The position numbers and the translations under genes are program-made. From Cupriavidus nantongensis (GTDB taxonomy: Bacteria > Pseudomonadota > Gammaproteobacteria > Burkholderiales > Burkholderiaceae): 64,000 nt of DNA. Position 1 is the stretch's first letter; each line of letters begins with the position of its first letter. Positions 1 to 8,247 of this stretch are shown here, piece by piece. The notes below the pieces were generated by a model. That model saw only the letters and a list, made by a program, of their open reading frames with translations, searched no databases and had not been told where the DNA came from. The DNA lies in assembly GCF_001598055.1 (NCBI RefSeq), contig NZ_CP014845.1:992001-1056000 (forward strand), written 5' to 3'.

Positions 1-102
1 TTCGGGACAGCTGCCGGCTCGCGCCTGCGCAGCCCGGCCCCCGGCACGCCGTGCGGACGGCGGGCTGAGGGCGTGCAGAGGGCGTGCAGAGGGCGTGCGG
101 GG
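1..102. other. non-coding window edge
   Basis: I see no gene in this stretch, which lies downstream of the gabD-type gene. It may hold the trailer of that transcript or the end of something cut by the window edge. Its only visible structure is the tandem repeat listed separately. Confidence 0.5.
67..99. repeat. three tandem copies of an 11-bp unit
   Basis: The unit GAGGGCGTGCA occurs three times head to tail, with the last base of the third copy changed to G. It ends three bases before the stop codon of the aldehyde dehydrogenase gene. It is a short simple repeat, and no function is evident. Confidence 0.85.
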
Positions 103-1551
103 TCAGATGCCGGCCATGCAGGTGTACTTGATCACCAGGTAATCGTCGATGCCGTAATGCGAGCCCTCGCGGCCCACGCCCGATTGCTTGACGCCGCCGA
201 ACGGCGCCACCTCGTTCGAGATCAGGCCCGTGTTGACGCCGACCATGCCGTATTCCAGCCGTTCCGAGACGCGCCAGACCCGGCCGAGGTCGCGTGCATA
301 GAAGTAGCTGGCCAGGCCGAACTCGGTGTCGTTGGCCATGGCGACCACGTCGTCCTCGGTGTCGAAGCGGAACAGCGGCGCGAGCGGGCCGAAGGTTTCC
401 TCGCGCGCCACCAGCATGCCGGGCGCGACGTCGGCCAGCACCGTCGGCTGGAAGAAGGAGTGCCCCAGCGCATGGCGCTGGCCGCCCTGCAGCAGGCGCG
501 CGCCCTTGCCGAGCGCGTCGGCGATATGCTCTTCCACCTTGGCCACGGCCTTGTCGTCGATCAGCGGGCCGATGCGCACGCCGTCGTCCATGCCGTTGCC
601 CACCTTCAGCGCCGCCACCGCGGCCACCAGCTTCTGCGCAAACGCCTCGTACACGCCGGACTGCACGTAGATGCGGTTGGCGCAGACGCAGGTCTGGCCG
701 GCATTGCGGTACTTGGAAACGATCGCGCCTTCGACGGCAGCGTCGAGGTCGGCGTCGTCGAACACGATAAAGGGCGCGTTGCCGCCCAGTTCCATCGACA
801 CCTTCTTGATGGTGGCGGCGGTCTGCGCCATCAGCACGCGGCCGACTTCGGTCGAGCCGGTGAAGGTCAGCTTGCGCACCAGCGCATTGCTGCTCATCTC
901 GCCGCCGATCGCGCTGGCCGAGCCGGTCACCACCGACAGCACGCCGGCGGGGATGCCGGCGCGCTCGGCCAGGGCCGCCAGCGCCAGCGCCGTCAGCGGT
1001 GTCTGCGAGGCGGGTTTGACCACCATGGTGCAGCCGACCGCCAGCGCCGGGCCGGCCTTGCGGGTGATCATGGCGGCGGGGAAGTTCCACGGCGTGATCG
1101 CGGCGCAGACCCCGACCGGTTCCTTGGTCACGACGATGCGCTGGTTGCTGACCGGGGCGGGAATGGTATCGCCATAGACGCGCTTGCCTTCCTCGGCAAA
1201 CCACTCGATAAACGAGGCCGCGTAGGCGATCTCGCCGCGTGCCTCGGCGATCGGCTTGCCCTGCTCGGCGGTCATGATGCGGGCCAGGTCTTCCTGGTTC
1301 GCCATGATCAGCTCGAACCACTTGCGCAGCAGCGCCGAGCGTTCCTTGGCGGTGCGGGCGCGCCATGCCGGCAGCGCGCGGTTGGCGGCCTCGATGGCCT
1401 GGCGGGTCTCTTCGGCACCCAGTTGCGGCACCTGGCCGACGCGCTCGCCGGTGGCGGGATTGGTGACGTCGATGCGGCGCTCGCCATCGATCCAGCGGCC
1501 GTCGATCAGGCATTGCTGCCGCAGCAGTGAAGAATCCGTGAGGTTCAGCAT
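103..1551 (-). CDS. gabD: NAD(P)+-dependent succinate-semialdehyde dehydrogenase
   Basis: The 482-residue product matches the length and motifs of the GabD branch of the aldehyde dehydrogenase superfamily. This cytoplasmic enzyme oxidises succinate semialdehyde to succinate, the last step of 4-aminobutyrate breakdown. The catalytic Glu254 lies in MELGGNAP and the nucleophile Cys288 in NAGQTCVCANR, whose second Cys is typical of GabD. The ATG at 1551 was chosen because alignment to the family begins there; a longer reading frame upstream only overlaps the next gene. No gabT transaminase is nearby, so the exact physiological aldehyde is inferred from family resemblance. Confidence 0.87.
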   Translation of the reverse strand: MLNLTDSSLLRQQCLIDGRWIDGERRIDVTNPATGERVGQVPQLGAEETRQAIEAANRALPAWRARTAKERSALLRKWFELIMANQEDLARIMTAEQGKPIAEARGEIAYAASFIEWFAEEGKRVYGDTIPAPVSNQRIVVTKEPVGVCAAITPWNFPAAMITRKAGPALAVGCTMVVKPASQTPLTALALAALAERAGIPAGVLSVVTGSASAIGGEMSSNALVRKLTFTGSTEVGRVLMAQTAATIKKVSMELGGNAPFIVFDDADLDAAVEGAIVSKYRNAGQTCVCANRIYVQSGVYEAFAQKLVAAVAALKVGNGMDDGVRIGPLIDDKAVAKVEEHIADALGKGARLLQGGQRHALGHSFFQPTVLADVAPGMLVAREETFGPLAPLFRFDTEDDVVAMANDTEFGLASYFYARDLGRVWRVSERLEYGMVGVNTGLISNEVAPFGGVKQSGVGREGSHYGIDDYLVIKYTCMAGI

Positions 1552-1622
1552 GGTTGTCTCGGTGTATGCCGGCAGTAGCGCCGGTTCTTTGTCGTTGGGC
1601 GGAGACAACGATTGTAATCCCG

Positions 1623-1835
1623 CTACCCGGGGGTGGTCCCGGACGGTGCCGGGGCGGGCGGGGCCTCGATGCCCCAGTCGCCGTATTCGAGCCAGTCGTC
1701 GCCTAGCAGTTCGATGGGGTGCTGGGTGCGGCTGGAGCCGTTGCCGCAGCGCATCGAATCGACCGGGCAGTATTGGTCGCAACCCCAGCAGATGCGCTCG
1801 GGATGGCTGGGATGGATGGGAAATTTCTTGGCCAT
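1623..1835 (-). CDS. DUF3079 family small Cys-rich protein
   Basis: This 70-residue protein begins MAKKFPIHPSHPERICWGC and carries Cys16, Cys19, Cys23 and Cys30, the conserved N-terminal pattern I associate with the DUF3079 family. The Cys spacing suggests a bound metal or Fe-S cluster, but no function is established. It lies 71 bp upstream of the gabD-type gene on the same strand and could share its transcript. The C-terminal third is a Pro/Ala-rich tail. Confidence 0.8.
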   Translation of the reverse strand: MAKKFPIHPSHPERICWGCDQYCPVDSMRCGNGSSRTQHPIELLGDDWLEYGDWGIEAPPAPAPSGTTPG

Positions 1836-1926
1836 GATGGCCCATTATGTCGACGCTTCCGGACCCCGGACTTGTGCGGGATCAAGGCGGCACCAACAGT
1901 GCTGTGACCCCGGGAAATCGTCGAGA

Positions 1927-2142
1927 TCAACGCCAGCCGTCGGCGTCGAGGCGCGTCCAGCGGTCCGGTACTTCACCGTCGTCGGATGCAAGCAATAGTG
2001 TCTCGCCGCAGTGGCCGCAGCGGTACACAAACGCATTCTGTCCGCTCGCCATGCGCAGCGTCGCCGATATCGCCAGCCGCGGATGCGGCGGCACATGGCC
2101 GGGGCGGTCGAGTTGCGACTCGCACAGGTCGCATAGAGACAT
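1927..2142 (-). CDS. small zinc-ribbon-like protein
   Basis: The 71-residue protein has two CxxC pairs, C4-x2-C7 and C42-x2-C45, the layout of a one-zinc ribbon. The start at 2142 is preceded by GGAGG about eight bases upstream on the minus strand, which decides it over the much longer open frame that runs antisense-free through the next gene. I cannot assign a function. Neighbouring genes on this strand are unrelated. Confidence 0.7.
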   Translation of the reverse strand: MSLCDLCESQLDRPGHVPPHPRLAISATLRMASGQNAFVYRCGHCGETLLLASDDGEVPDRWTRLDADGWR

Positions 2143-2249
2143 GGTGTTTTTCCTCCGCGCGAACCGCTGTGCCCGATAATGCTGTGGTGCAGCATTCGCT
2201 GTTTCAGTATAGCGGTGCAGATTCGAAGCGACAGGTGCGCGAACGCACC

Positions 2250-3461
2250 TTATTCGCCAAGGAACTCTGCTACCACTTCCATGCCTTCGATGTGATCCGC
2301 TACCACCTTGGCGATGGTAATCAGCGGGATCGCGAGCAGCATCCCCCACACGCCCCACAGCCATGTGAACAGAAGCAGTGCCACGAACACCGCCACGGCG
2401 TTCATGCGCGCCATGCGCCCGGTCATCCACGTGGTGATGACCGAACCGATCAGCGTGGCGATCAGCAGCGAGCCGCCGGCCGCGGCGGCGGCCATGCCCA
2501 GCGTGCCGAACTGCATGAACGTCGCCATGCCCAGGCACAGCGCGATCGCCAGCGCGCCGAAGTAGGGCACCAGGTGCAGCGCCGCCGCCGCAATCGACCA
2601 GCTGCCGGCGTTGTCGACCCCGAGCCATTTCAGCAGCAGCCAGGTACACACGCCGAGGCCGACGTTGGTCACCAGCAGCATCCCCATATAGCGGCGGATC
2701 GAGCGGTTGACCTCGTCCAGCATGTGCACGCTGATCTTCTTCTGCGAGATAGTGGTGCCGACCATCTTGATGAACTTGCGCTTGAAGGTATCGCCGGCAA
2801 GCATCAGGAAATACAGCAGGAACACCACCACCACCGCCTGCGCCGCCATGGTGAAGATGCTGACCGAGCCGGCCAGCAGCATGTTGTTGATCTGGCCCGC
2901 CGACTGCTCCACCACTACCTGCGTGCCGCGCGCCGGCGGCGGCTGGCCGGTGCCGCTGAGCACGGTGGCGGCGCGGCGTATCTTCTGCCACATCGAGTCG
3001 TCGCCGCTGAGCAGCGCGCCGACCGAGCGCGACAGCTTGCTGGCCATCTCCGGCAGGCTGTTGACCATCGACTCGACCTGGCCCTGCAGCAGGTAGGCGC
3101 CGCTGAGCAGCGCTGCCAGCAGCGCCAGCAGCACCAGGGTGCTGGCCAGCGAGCGTGCCAGCCCCAGCCGCTGCAGCGCGCACACCAGCGGATCGAGCAG
3201 GTAGGCCATCACCACCGCAATCACCACCGGCACCAGGAAATCGCGCGCCACGTGCACGGCGTACAGCGAGAACAGCACCGCCAGCACCATCAGCGCGGTG
3301 CTGGCGCGATGCAGCGCGGCGGCGACGGCGGCATCGGTCAGCAGCGCGGGCGCTGGCGCGGACGGGTCCGTGGCCGCCCCGGCGGGGCGGCCATCGTCGC
3401 TGCGTAGCGGGACGGGCTGCGCGGGCAGCCCCGGGGCGGTGGGATCGGGAACGGTCGACAT
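2250..3461 (-). CDS. AI-2E family (PerM-like) membrane transporter
   Basis: The product of about 403 residues is a polytopic inner-membrane protein. It has a hydrophobic N-terminal pair of helices (LLALLAALLSGAYLL region), a soluble middle segment, and a C-terminal block of helices that includes the LLLFTWLWGVWGMLLAIPL signature typical of the AI-2E/PerM family. Members are credited with autoinducer-2 or Na+/H+ export, or have no known substrate, so the substrate here is open. The ATG at 3461 is preferred over a TTG at 3479, which would add six residues; neither has a convincing ribosome-binding site. Confidence 0.82.
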   Translation of the reverse strand: MSTVPDPTAPGLPAQPVPLRSDDGRPAGAATDPSAPAPALLTDAAVAAALHRASTALMVLAVLFSLYAVHVARDFLVPVVIAVVMAYLLDPLVCALQRLGLARSLASTLVLLALLAALLSGAYLLQGQVESMVNSLPEMASKLSRSVGALLSGDDSMWQKIRRAATVLSGTGQPPPARGTQVVVEQSAGQINNMLLAGSVSIFTMAAQAVVVVFLLYFLMLAGDTFKRKFIKMVGTTISQKKISVHMLDEVNRSIRRYMGMLLVTNVGLGVCTWLLLKWLGVDNAGSWSIAAAALHLVPYFGALAIALCLGMATFMQFGTLGMAAAAAGGSLLIATLIGSVITTWMTGRMARMNAVAVFVALLLFTWLWGVWGMLLAIPLITIAKVVADHIEGMEVVAEFLGE

Positions 3462-3655
3462 AGCCGGGCGCTTCGGCAAAAGGCCTGGCGCTACCCTCGA
3501 AGATAGCTTGCGGGCAGGCGTTGGACTGTCGGACGCCGCCGCCTGCCGCTGTCAGACAAGCGCGGCAGCGCGCGTGCAGGCGCCGCGCAAACGACACCGC
3601 CCGGCGGCCAGCATGGCGCTGGCGGCCGGGCGGCGCGTGGCAGGACCGGGCGACT

Positions 3656-5077
3656 TCAGCCGGTCACGGTCTTGGTCTCGAGGAACTCGGCGATGCCTTC
3701 GGGGCCGTACTCGCGGCCGTTGCCGGAAGTCTTGTAGCCGCCGAAGGGCGCGGTGATATCCATCATCGCGCCGTTGATGCGCACATTGCCGGCGCGCAGC
3801 CGCGCGGCCAGCCTGCGCGCGCGCGCCGGGTCGGACGAGGCGACATAGGCGGCCAGGCCGAAGTCGGTGTCGTTGGCGATGGCCACGGCTTCGTCTTCGC
3901 TGTCGTACGGCAACAGGCACAGCACCGGTCCGAAGATTTCCTCGCGGGCGATGGCCATGTCGTTGCGCACGTCGGCAAAGATGGTCGGGCGGGCATAGAA
4001 GCCGCGCGCCAGGCCTTCGGGACGGCCCGGGCCGCCGGCGGCCAGCCGTGCGCCTTCCTCGAGGCCGACGCCGATCAGGCGCTGCACCTTGTCGTACTGC
4101 CCGCGATTGGAGATCGGGCCCATCTTGGTCTCGGGGTCCGTCGGATCGCCCACCTTCACCGCATTGGCAACCGCCGCCGCGATCTGCACCGCTTCCTCGT
4201 AGCGTGCGCGCGGCACCAGCACGCGCGTGGGCGCCACGCAGGTCTGGCCCGAATTGACCATGCACTGGGCCACGCCGCTGGTCACCGCGGCCTGCAGGTC
4301 GGCGTCGTCCAGCACGATCAGCGGCGACTTGCCGCCCAGCTCCTGCGCCACGCGCTTGACCGTGGGCGCGGCGTTGATCGCCACTTCGACGCCCGCGCGT
4401 GTCGAGCCGGTGATCGACACCATGTCGACCCCGGGATGCGACGACAGCGCGGCGCCGACCACGCGGCCTTCGCCATAGAGCATGTTGAATACGCCCGGCG
4501 GCGTGCCGGCGGCATCCATGATCTCGGCAAAGATCTGCGCGTCCAGCGGCGCGATCTCCGAGGGCTTGAGCACCACGGTGCAGCCGGCCGCCAGCGCCGG
4601 CGCCACCTTGGCCGCGATCTGGTTCAGCGGCCAGTTCCACGGCGTGATCAGCGCGGCCACGCCGATCGCCTCGCGCAGCACCACGCTCTTGCCGCGCGGG
4701 CTTTCGAAGGCGAAGTCGCGCAGCGCCTGCAGCGTCGCCTGCAATTGACCCAGCCCGATCGCCGCCTGCAGGTTGGTGGCCAGCGTGATCGGCGCGCCGA
4801 TTTCCTGGCGCACCGCCTGCGCCAGGTCGGCCATGCGCGCCTGGTAGGCGGCGATGATGCGCTCGAGCAGCGCGATGCGGGTTTCGCGGGTGGAGACCGA
4901 CCACGCCGGGAAGGCCGCGCGCGCGGCGGCGACGGCGCGGTCCACGTCCGCGGCGGTGCCCATGGCAAGCCTGCCCGCCACCGCTTCGGTGGCCGGGTCG
5001 ATGATGTCGGCCTGGGTGGCGCCTGCAGCGGGCTGCACCCATTGGCCCTGGATATAGAACTTGTCGACGTTATGCAT
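3656..5077 (-). CDS. NAD+-dependent aldehyde dehydrogenase
   Basis: The 473-residue aldehyde dehydrogenase is full length, with catalytic Glu246 (QELGGKSP) and Cys280 (NSGQTCVAPTR) in place. It lies 30 bp downstream of the TauD/TfdA dioxygenase on the same strand, so the two are almost surely one operon. The simplest inference is that it oxidises the aldehyde released when the dioxygenase hydroxylates its substrate. The divergent GntR regulator and its operators probably control both genes. The aldehyde itself cannot be named from sequence. Confidence 0.88.
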   Translation of the reverse strand: MHNVDKFYIQGQWVQPAAGATQADIIDPATEAVAGRLAMGTAADVDRAVAAARAAFPAWSVSTRETRIALLERIIAAYQARMADLAQAVRQEIGAPITLATNLQAAIGLGQLQATLQALRDFAFESPRGKSVVLREAIGVAALITPWNWPLNQIAAKVAPALAAGCTVVLKPSEIAPLDAQIFAEIMDAAGTPPGVFNMLYGEGRVVGAALSSHPGVDMVSITGSTRAGVEVAINAAPTVKRVAQELGGKSPLIVLDDADLQAAVTSGVAQCMVNSGQTCVAPTRVLVPRARYEEAVQIAAAVANAVKVGDPTDPETKMGPISNRGQYDKVQRLIGVGLEEGARLAAGGPGRPEGLARGFYARPTIFADVRNDMAIAREEIFGPVLCLLPYDSEDEAVAIANDTDFGLAAYVASSDPARARRLAARLRAGNVRINGAMMDITAPFGGYKTSGNGREYGPEGIAEFLETKTVTG

Positions 5078-5107
5078 GTCCGGTTGCCTCGATGGATTGG
5101 TTTTCGG

Positions 5108-6019
5108 TCAGACCGGACGGTCGCCGATGATGGTGGCGCGGTTCATGTGGCGCACCGCGGGGAAGTAGTCCTGCACGGCGTAGTGCTGGGTGGAGCGGTT
5201 GTCCCACAGCGCGATCGTGTCCGGCTGCCAGCGCAGCCGCACCTGGTATTCGGGCGCGGCGGCCTGGCGGTACAGGTACTGCATCAGGTCCAGTTCCGCG
5301 GGGCGGAAATCCGAACCGAAGCGGTACGGCTGTTCCTTGGCGAAGTTGGCGAAGTGCGTGGTGAAGGCCTCGTTGACGAACAGGATCTTCTCGCCGGTTT
5401 CCGGATGGGTGCGTACCACCGGGTGCACCATGGGCGGATACTTGGCGCGCATCTCGGCGTATTTTTCCTCACTCAGCGCGGTGCCGAATGCCGGCATGGC
5501 GTCGTGCACCGCCTTCAGCCTGGCGATGCGGTCCTTCATCTCCTGCGGCAGGTTGTCGTAGGCCGCGGCCATGTTGATCCAGATGGTGTCGCCGCCGACC
5601 TCGGGGCACTCCAGGCAGCGCAGCATCGAACCCATCGACGGGATCTCGCGCCACGACACATCGGAGTGGTACAGGTTCTCGCGGCCGCGGGTCTTGTCGT
5701 TGCGGCCGAACACCACCAGTTCCGGATGCTCCGGATGGTTGGTGAACATCGGGTGGACCTCGAGTTCGCCGAAGCGCCGCGCCACCGCAACGTGCTGGGC
5801 CGGCGTGATGGCCTGCTTGCGGAAGAACAGCACCTTGTACTTCAGCAGTGCGCGGCGCAGCGAGAGATAGGTGTCGTGGTCCAGCGTCTCGCGGAAATCG
5901 ATGCCCTCGACCTCGGCGCCGATGGTCGGCGTGCAGCGGCGCACGGTGAACGGAAAGGGCTCGTGCTCGAGCGCCCGGTAGTCTTGCGGGCTGATGGTGG
6001 CCGGTGCGGTGTCTTGCAT
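5108..6019 (-). CDS. TauD/TfdA family Fe(II)/2-oxoglutarate dioxygenase
   Basis: This 303-residue enzyme has the complete active site of the TauD/TfdA family: the iron ligands His118 and Asp120 in YHSDVSW, the distal His279, and Arg294 in RHMNRATIIGD for the 2-oxoglutarate carboxylate. Family members hydroxylate sulfonates such as taurine, phenoxyacetates, sulfate esters and others, releasing an aldehyde or phenol. No sulfonate ABC transporter is present here, so taurine is not proven. It is the first gene of the operon with the aldehyde dehydrogenase, and its start (ATG at 6019) lies 70 bp downstream of a candidate promoter overlapped by a palindromic operator. Confidence 0.88.
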   Translation of the reverse strand: MQDTAPATISPQDYRALEHEPFPFTVRRCTPTIGAEVEGIDFRETLDHDTYLSLRRALLKYKVLFFRKQAITPAQHVAVARRFGELEVHPMFTNHPEHPELVVFGRNDKTRGRENLYHSDVSWREIPSMGSMLRCLECPEVGGDTIWINMAAAYDNLPQEMKDRIARLKAVHDAMPAFGTALSEEKYAEMRAKYPPMVHPVVRTHPETGEKILFVNEAFTTHFANFAKEQPYRFGSDFRPAELDLMQYLYRQAAAPEYQVRLRWQPDTIALWDNRSTQHYAVQDYFPAVRHMNRATIIGDRPV

Positions 6020-6088
6020 GGTGGTCTCCTTGGTAGTGTTGTGCCAATGCAGGTGAGGGGTGGGGACGCGGAGCGCTGGTGACGATGG

Positions 6089-6118
6089 ATACTGCCATCA
6101 CCTGTCATAACAGGTCAA
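6089..6118 (-). promoter_or_regulatory. promoter of the dioxygenase operon
   Basis: On the minus strand, TTGACC (6113-6118) and CAGTAT (6089-6094) are separated by 18 bp, which fits a sigma-70 promoter reading toward the dioxygenase gene. The -35 box touches the upstream palindromic operator at 6100-6115, so a bound regulator would block polymerase. Confidence 0.5.
6100..6115. promoter_or_regulatory. GntR operator 1 (16-bp inverted repeat)
   Basis: The site is ACCTGT-CATA-ACAGGT, with perfect 6-bp arms. It repeats as operator 2 at 6133-6148, exactly 33 bp away, close to three helical turns, in the divergent promoter between the GntR regulator and the dioxygenase operon. Confidence 0.75.
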
Positions 6119-6132
6119 TAGGTTGGGACCTT

Positions 6133-6148
6133 ACCTGTCATGATAGGT
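6133..6148. promoter_or_regulatory. GntR operator 2 (16-bp inverted repeat)
   Basis: The site is ACCTGT-CATG-ATAGGT, the same motif as operator 1 with one mismatch between arms. It abuts TATAAT at 6148-6153, the probable -10 box of the regulator gene itself, so autoregulation is likely. Confidence 0.72.
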
Positions 6149-6207
6149 ATAATCCGCCGCAATCATTCGCATCACCCAGTTCGGAGCCGCCCTCGGGCGG
6201 GATACAC

Positions 6208-6918
6208 GTGGCACTGCCCAGGTTCAAAGAGATCGAAAGCGAGATTCGCCAGCGCATCGCCAGCAACACCTTCGGCCCAGGGGCGAAGCTGCCGTCCGAG
6301 GCCGAGCTGATGGCCGAGTTCGGCGTCAGCCGCATCACCGTGCGGCAGGCCCTGTCCGGCCTGCACAACGCCGGGCTGATCGAGAAAGTGAATGGCAAGG
6401 GCAGTTTCGTCACGCGCCCGGCCGATACCCCCAGCCTGGGCGCGCTGACCGGCTTCTACGAGACCGGCCGGGCGCGGGGCCGGCTGGCCTACGGCAAGCT
6501 GGCGTCGGTGCGGCTGTTGCGGGCGCCGCCCCATGTGGCGGCGGCACTGGGACTGGAGCCGGGCGAGAAGGTGCTGAGCGTGGCCACGGTGCGCTACTGG
6601 GACGACGTCGCGGTCGCGTACTTCAACCTGATGGGGCCCGAGCCGCTGATGCGCCGCCTGGTGCAGGAAGATGTCGAGACCAACGACGCCATGGCACTGT
6701 TCGAAAGCCGGCTGGGGTATCGCTTGCGCGACGTGGCGATGGAAGCCAGCGCGATCGCGGCGCCGGCCGACGTGGCCCGCAAGCTCGGCGTCGACCAGGG
6801 GCTGCCGCTGTTGCGCCTGCGCTGCACGCCGCACGATATCGAAGGCACGCCGCTGTTCTGCGCGGACTTGCTGTTCCGGCCGGACCGCTATGCCTACAAG
6901 TGGACGCTGACGCGCTGA
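6208..6918 (+). CDS. GntR/HutC family transcriptional regulator
   Basis: The 236-residue protein has the GntR winged helix-turn-helix at about residues 5-70 (signature EAELMAEFGVSRITVRQALSGL) and a UTRA ligand-binding domain after residue 90, the HutC layout. I start it at the GTG at 6208, preceded by GGGCGGGA. An ATG at 6085 in the same frame would lie upstream of the probable -10 box TATAAT (6148-6153). It is divergent from the dioxygenase/aldehyde dehydrogenase operon and the two palindromes between them fit its dimer, so it most likely represses that operon until a substrate-derived ligand binds. Confidence 0.87.
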   Translation: MALPRFKEIESEIRQRIASNTFGPGAKLPSEAELMAEFGVSRITVRQALSGLHNAGLIEKVNGKGSFVTRPADTPSLGALTGFYETGRARGRLAYGKLASVRLLRAPPHVAAALGLEPGEKVLSVATVRYWDDVAVAYFNLMGPEPLMRRLVQEDVETNDAMALFESRLGYRLRDVAMEASAIAAPADVARKLGVDQGLPLLRLRCTPHDIEGTPLFCADLLFRPDRYAYKWTLTR

Positions 6919-6995
6919 TGTGCTGAGCCCAGCGCCGGCTGGTTGCAGCATGCGCCGCCAGGGCGCGACGCTCCGGTGATCATCAGGTACCCGCG

Positions 6996-7010
6996 CGGTA
7001 ACTTTTACCG
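6996..7010. repeat. 15-bp inverted repeat downstream of the GntR gene
   Basis: The sequence CGGTAA-CTT-TTACCG is a perfect inverted repeat in the 283-bp gap after the GntR gene. It has no U-tract close behind it, so it is not a clear terminator. I see nothing else in this gap. Confidence 0.4.
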
Positions 7011-7201
7011 GCCGCGCGTACTTCTTACTGTGGCGCAGGCACGCACTGCGCGGTGCGCGCGTCGGCGCAGTGCTGCACTGCGCCCGTCCCAATCTGGTAC
7101 GTCAGTTGCGTCTTCTCCAGTGCAGCGGCGCCGTCGGCGCCCCGCCGGCAGGCTGTGCCATGCAGCAAGGCTTGCCGCCAATCTGCCAGATGGAGGACAA
7201 C

Positions 7202-7453
7202 ATGAGAACACCCTTGCGCATCGGCACAGCCTTGCTCGCACTTGGCATCCTGGCGGGCTGCACCGCCACCGGCAGCACCAGCGGCTCCGGCTCGCTGTCC
7301 GGATCGGGCTCGGTGACGGAACAAAACCGCAGCCGCAGCACGCCTGGCGCGAGCACGTCCACCGGCACCTCGGGTGCGACCAGCACCACCAGCCCAAGCG
7401 GTACTTCGAGCGGCGGCAGTGGCGCCGCCAGCGGTTCCGGCACCGCCCGCTGA
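7202..7453 (+). CDS. small Ser/Thr/Gly-rich lipoprotein
   Basis: The 83-residue protein opens with a lipoprotein signal, MRTPLRIGTALLALGILAGC, in which LAGC is the lipobox and Cys20 the lipidated residue. The mature part is almost entirely Ser, Gly and Thr and is likely unstructured. A GGAGG stands just upstream of the ATG (ATGGAGGACAACATG). The function is unknown; such low-complexity lipoproteins may be spacers or envelope-attached disordered tails. It stands alone between convergent or unrelated genes. Confidence 0.72.
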   Translation: MRTPLRIGTALLALGILAGCTATGSTSGSGSLSGSGSVTEQNRSRSTPGASTSTGTSGATSTTSPSGTSSGGSGAASGSGTAR

Positions 7454-7507
7454 CCGCGGCGCAGCCGCCTGCGCCAGCACGGGCGGCTGCGTTGTGATGT
7501 CATCCCG

Positions 7508-8032
7508 CTAACGGTCGCGGCCGGTATTGACGCGTTCGTCGCGCCGCGCCGGCACGATGCCTTCATCGGCCAGCCGCTGCTGCAGGTCGTTGTTGGCGAC
7601 GTACTTGAAGTCCTTGTCGATTTCCCGGGTGACCACATCGGTCACGCCGGGCGGCAGGGCTTTGCGCAACAGCCCCAGGAAGCGCGGCGCCGCGATCAGC
7701 GCCAGTTCATCGAAGCGCTGCTTGTTGCGCGCGTCGTCGAGGTAGTCGGCCACGCGCCGGGCAAACAGCTGCGCTTCCTGGTGCAGCTCGTCCTCGCCCG
7801 CCGAAGACGTGACGGTCGACGGTCCTACCTGGTGGGCGCCGGGGTGTCCCGCGTCGCCCTGGACGGCAGCCTGGCCGCGGCGGCCGTAGGCGTCGCGGCG
7901 CAGGTCGGCACGGTCGGCGTGCGCGGCCACGTCGGTGATTTCCTTGACGACTTCGAGCGGGGCGCTGTCGCCATGCGAGGCAAAGATGCGGGCGACGGAT
8001 TCGTCCGCCACCAGGATCCAGATGTTCTTCAT
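7508..8032 (-). CDS. host attachment protein family
   Basis: The 174-residue product begins MKNIWILVADESVARIF, the conserved opening of the family named for proteins required for attachment to host cells (first described in Agrobacterium). A Gly/Gln-rich middle (about residues 50-75) precedes the conserved C-terminal half, which includes FDELALIAAPRFLGLLRKAL. These proteins are small, cytoplasmic in appearance and common in Rhizobiales and Burkholderiales; their biochemical role is not known. The ATG at 8032 was chosen because the family begins MxxxWxLVAD; the longer frame upstream is not conserved-looking. Confidence 0.82.
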   Translation of the reverse strand: MKNIWILVADESVARIFASHGDSAPLEVVKEITDVAAHADRADLRRDAYGRRGQAAVQGDAGHPGAHQVGPSTVTSSAGEDELHQEAQLFARRVADYLDDARNKQRFDELALIAAPRFLGLLRKALPPGVTDVVTREIDKDFKYVANNDLQQRLADEGIVPARRDERVNTGRDR

Positions 8033-8247
8033 GATCGCTCCGGTTGCCGGCCCCGAACACAGGGCCCTCCGGCACCTGTTGCAAGGGATACGCCATCCGG
8101 TGCGCGCCCGGGCGTTGGCGGTAGCAGGCCGCGCGCGCGGCCCGGGATGCCGGCCGCGGCACACGGTTGCAGTATCGACAGGCAAACCGTGCAACTTTTT
8201 CAGGCAAGCGGCGCTGGCCGCGCCGGGCTCGGCCGGCGGCGATCCGG

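Noticed and set aside
3521..6082. An 853-codon open frame on the plus strand opposite the aldehyde dehydrogenase and dioxygenase
   Set aside because: It is an antisense shadow; the minus-strand enzymes have full active sites.
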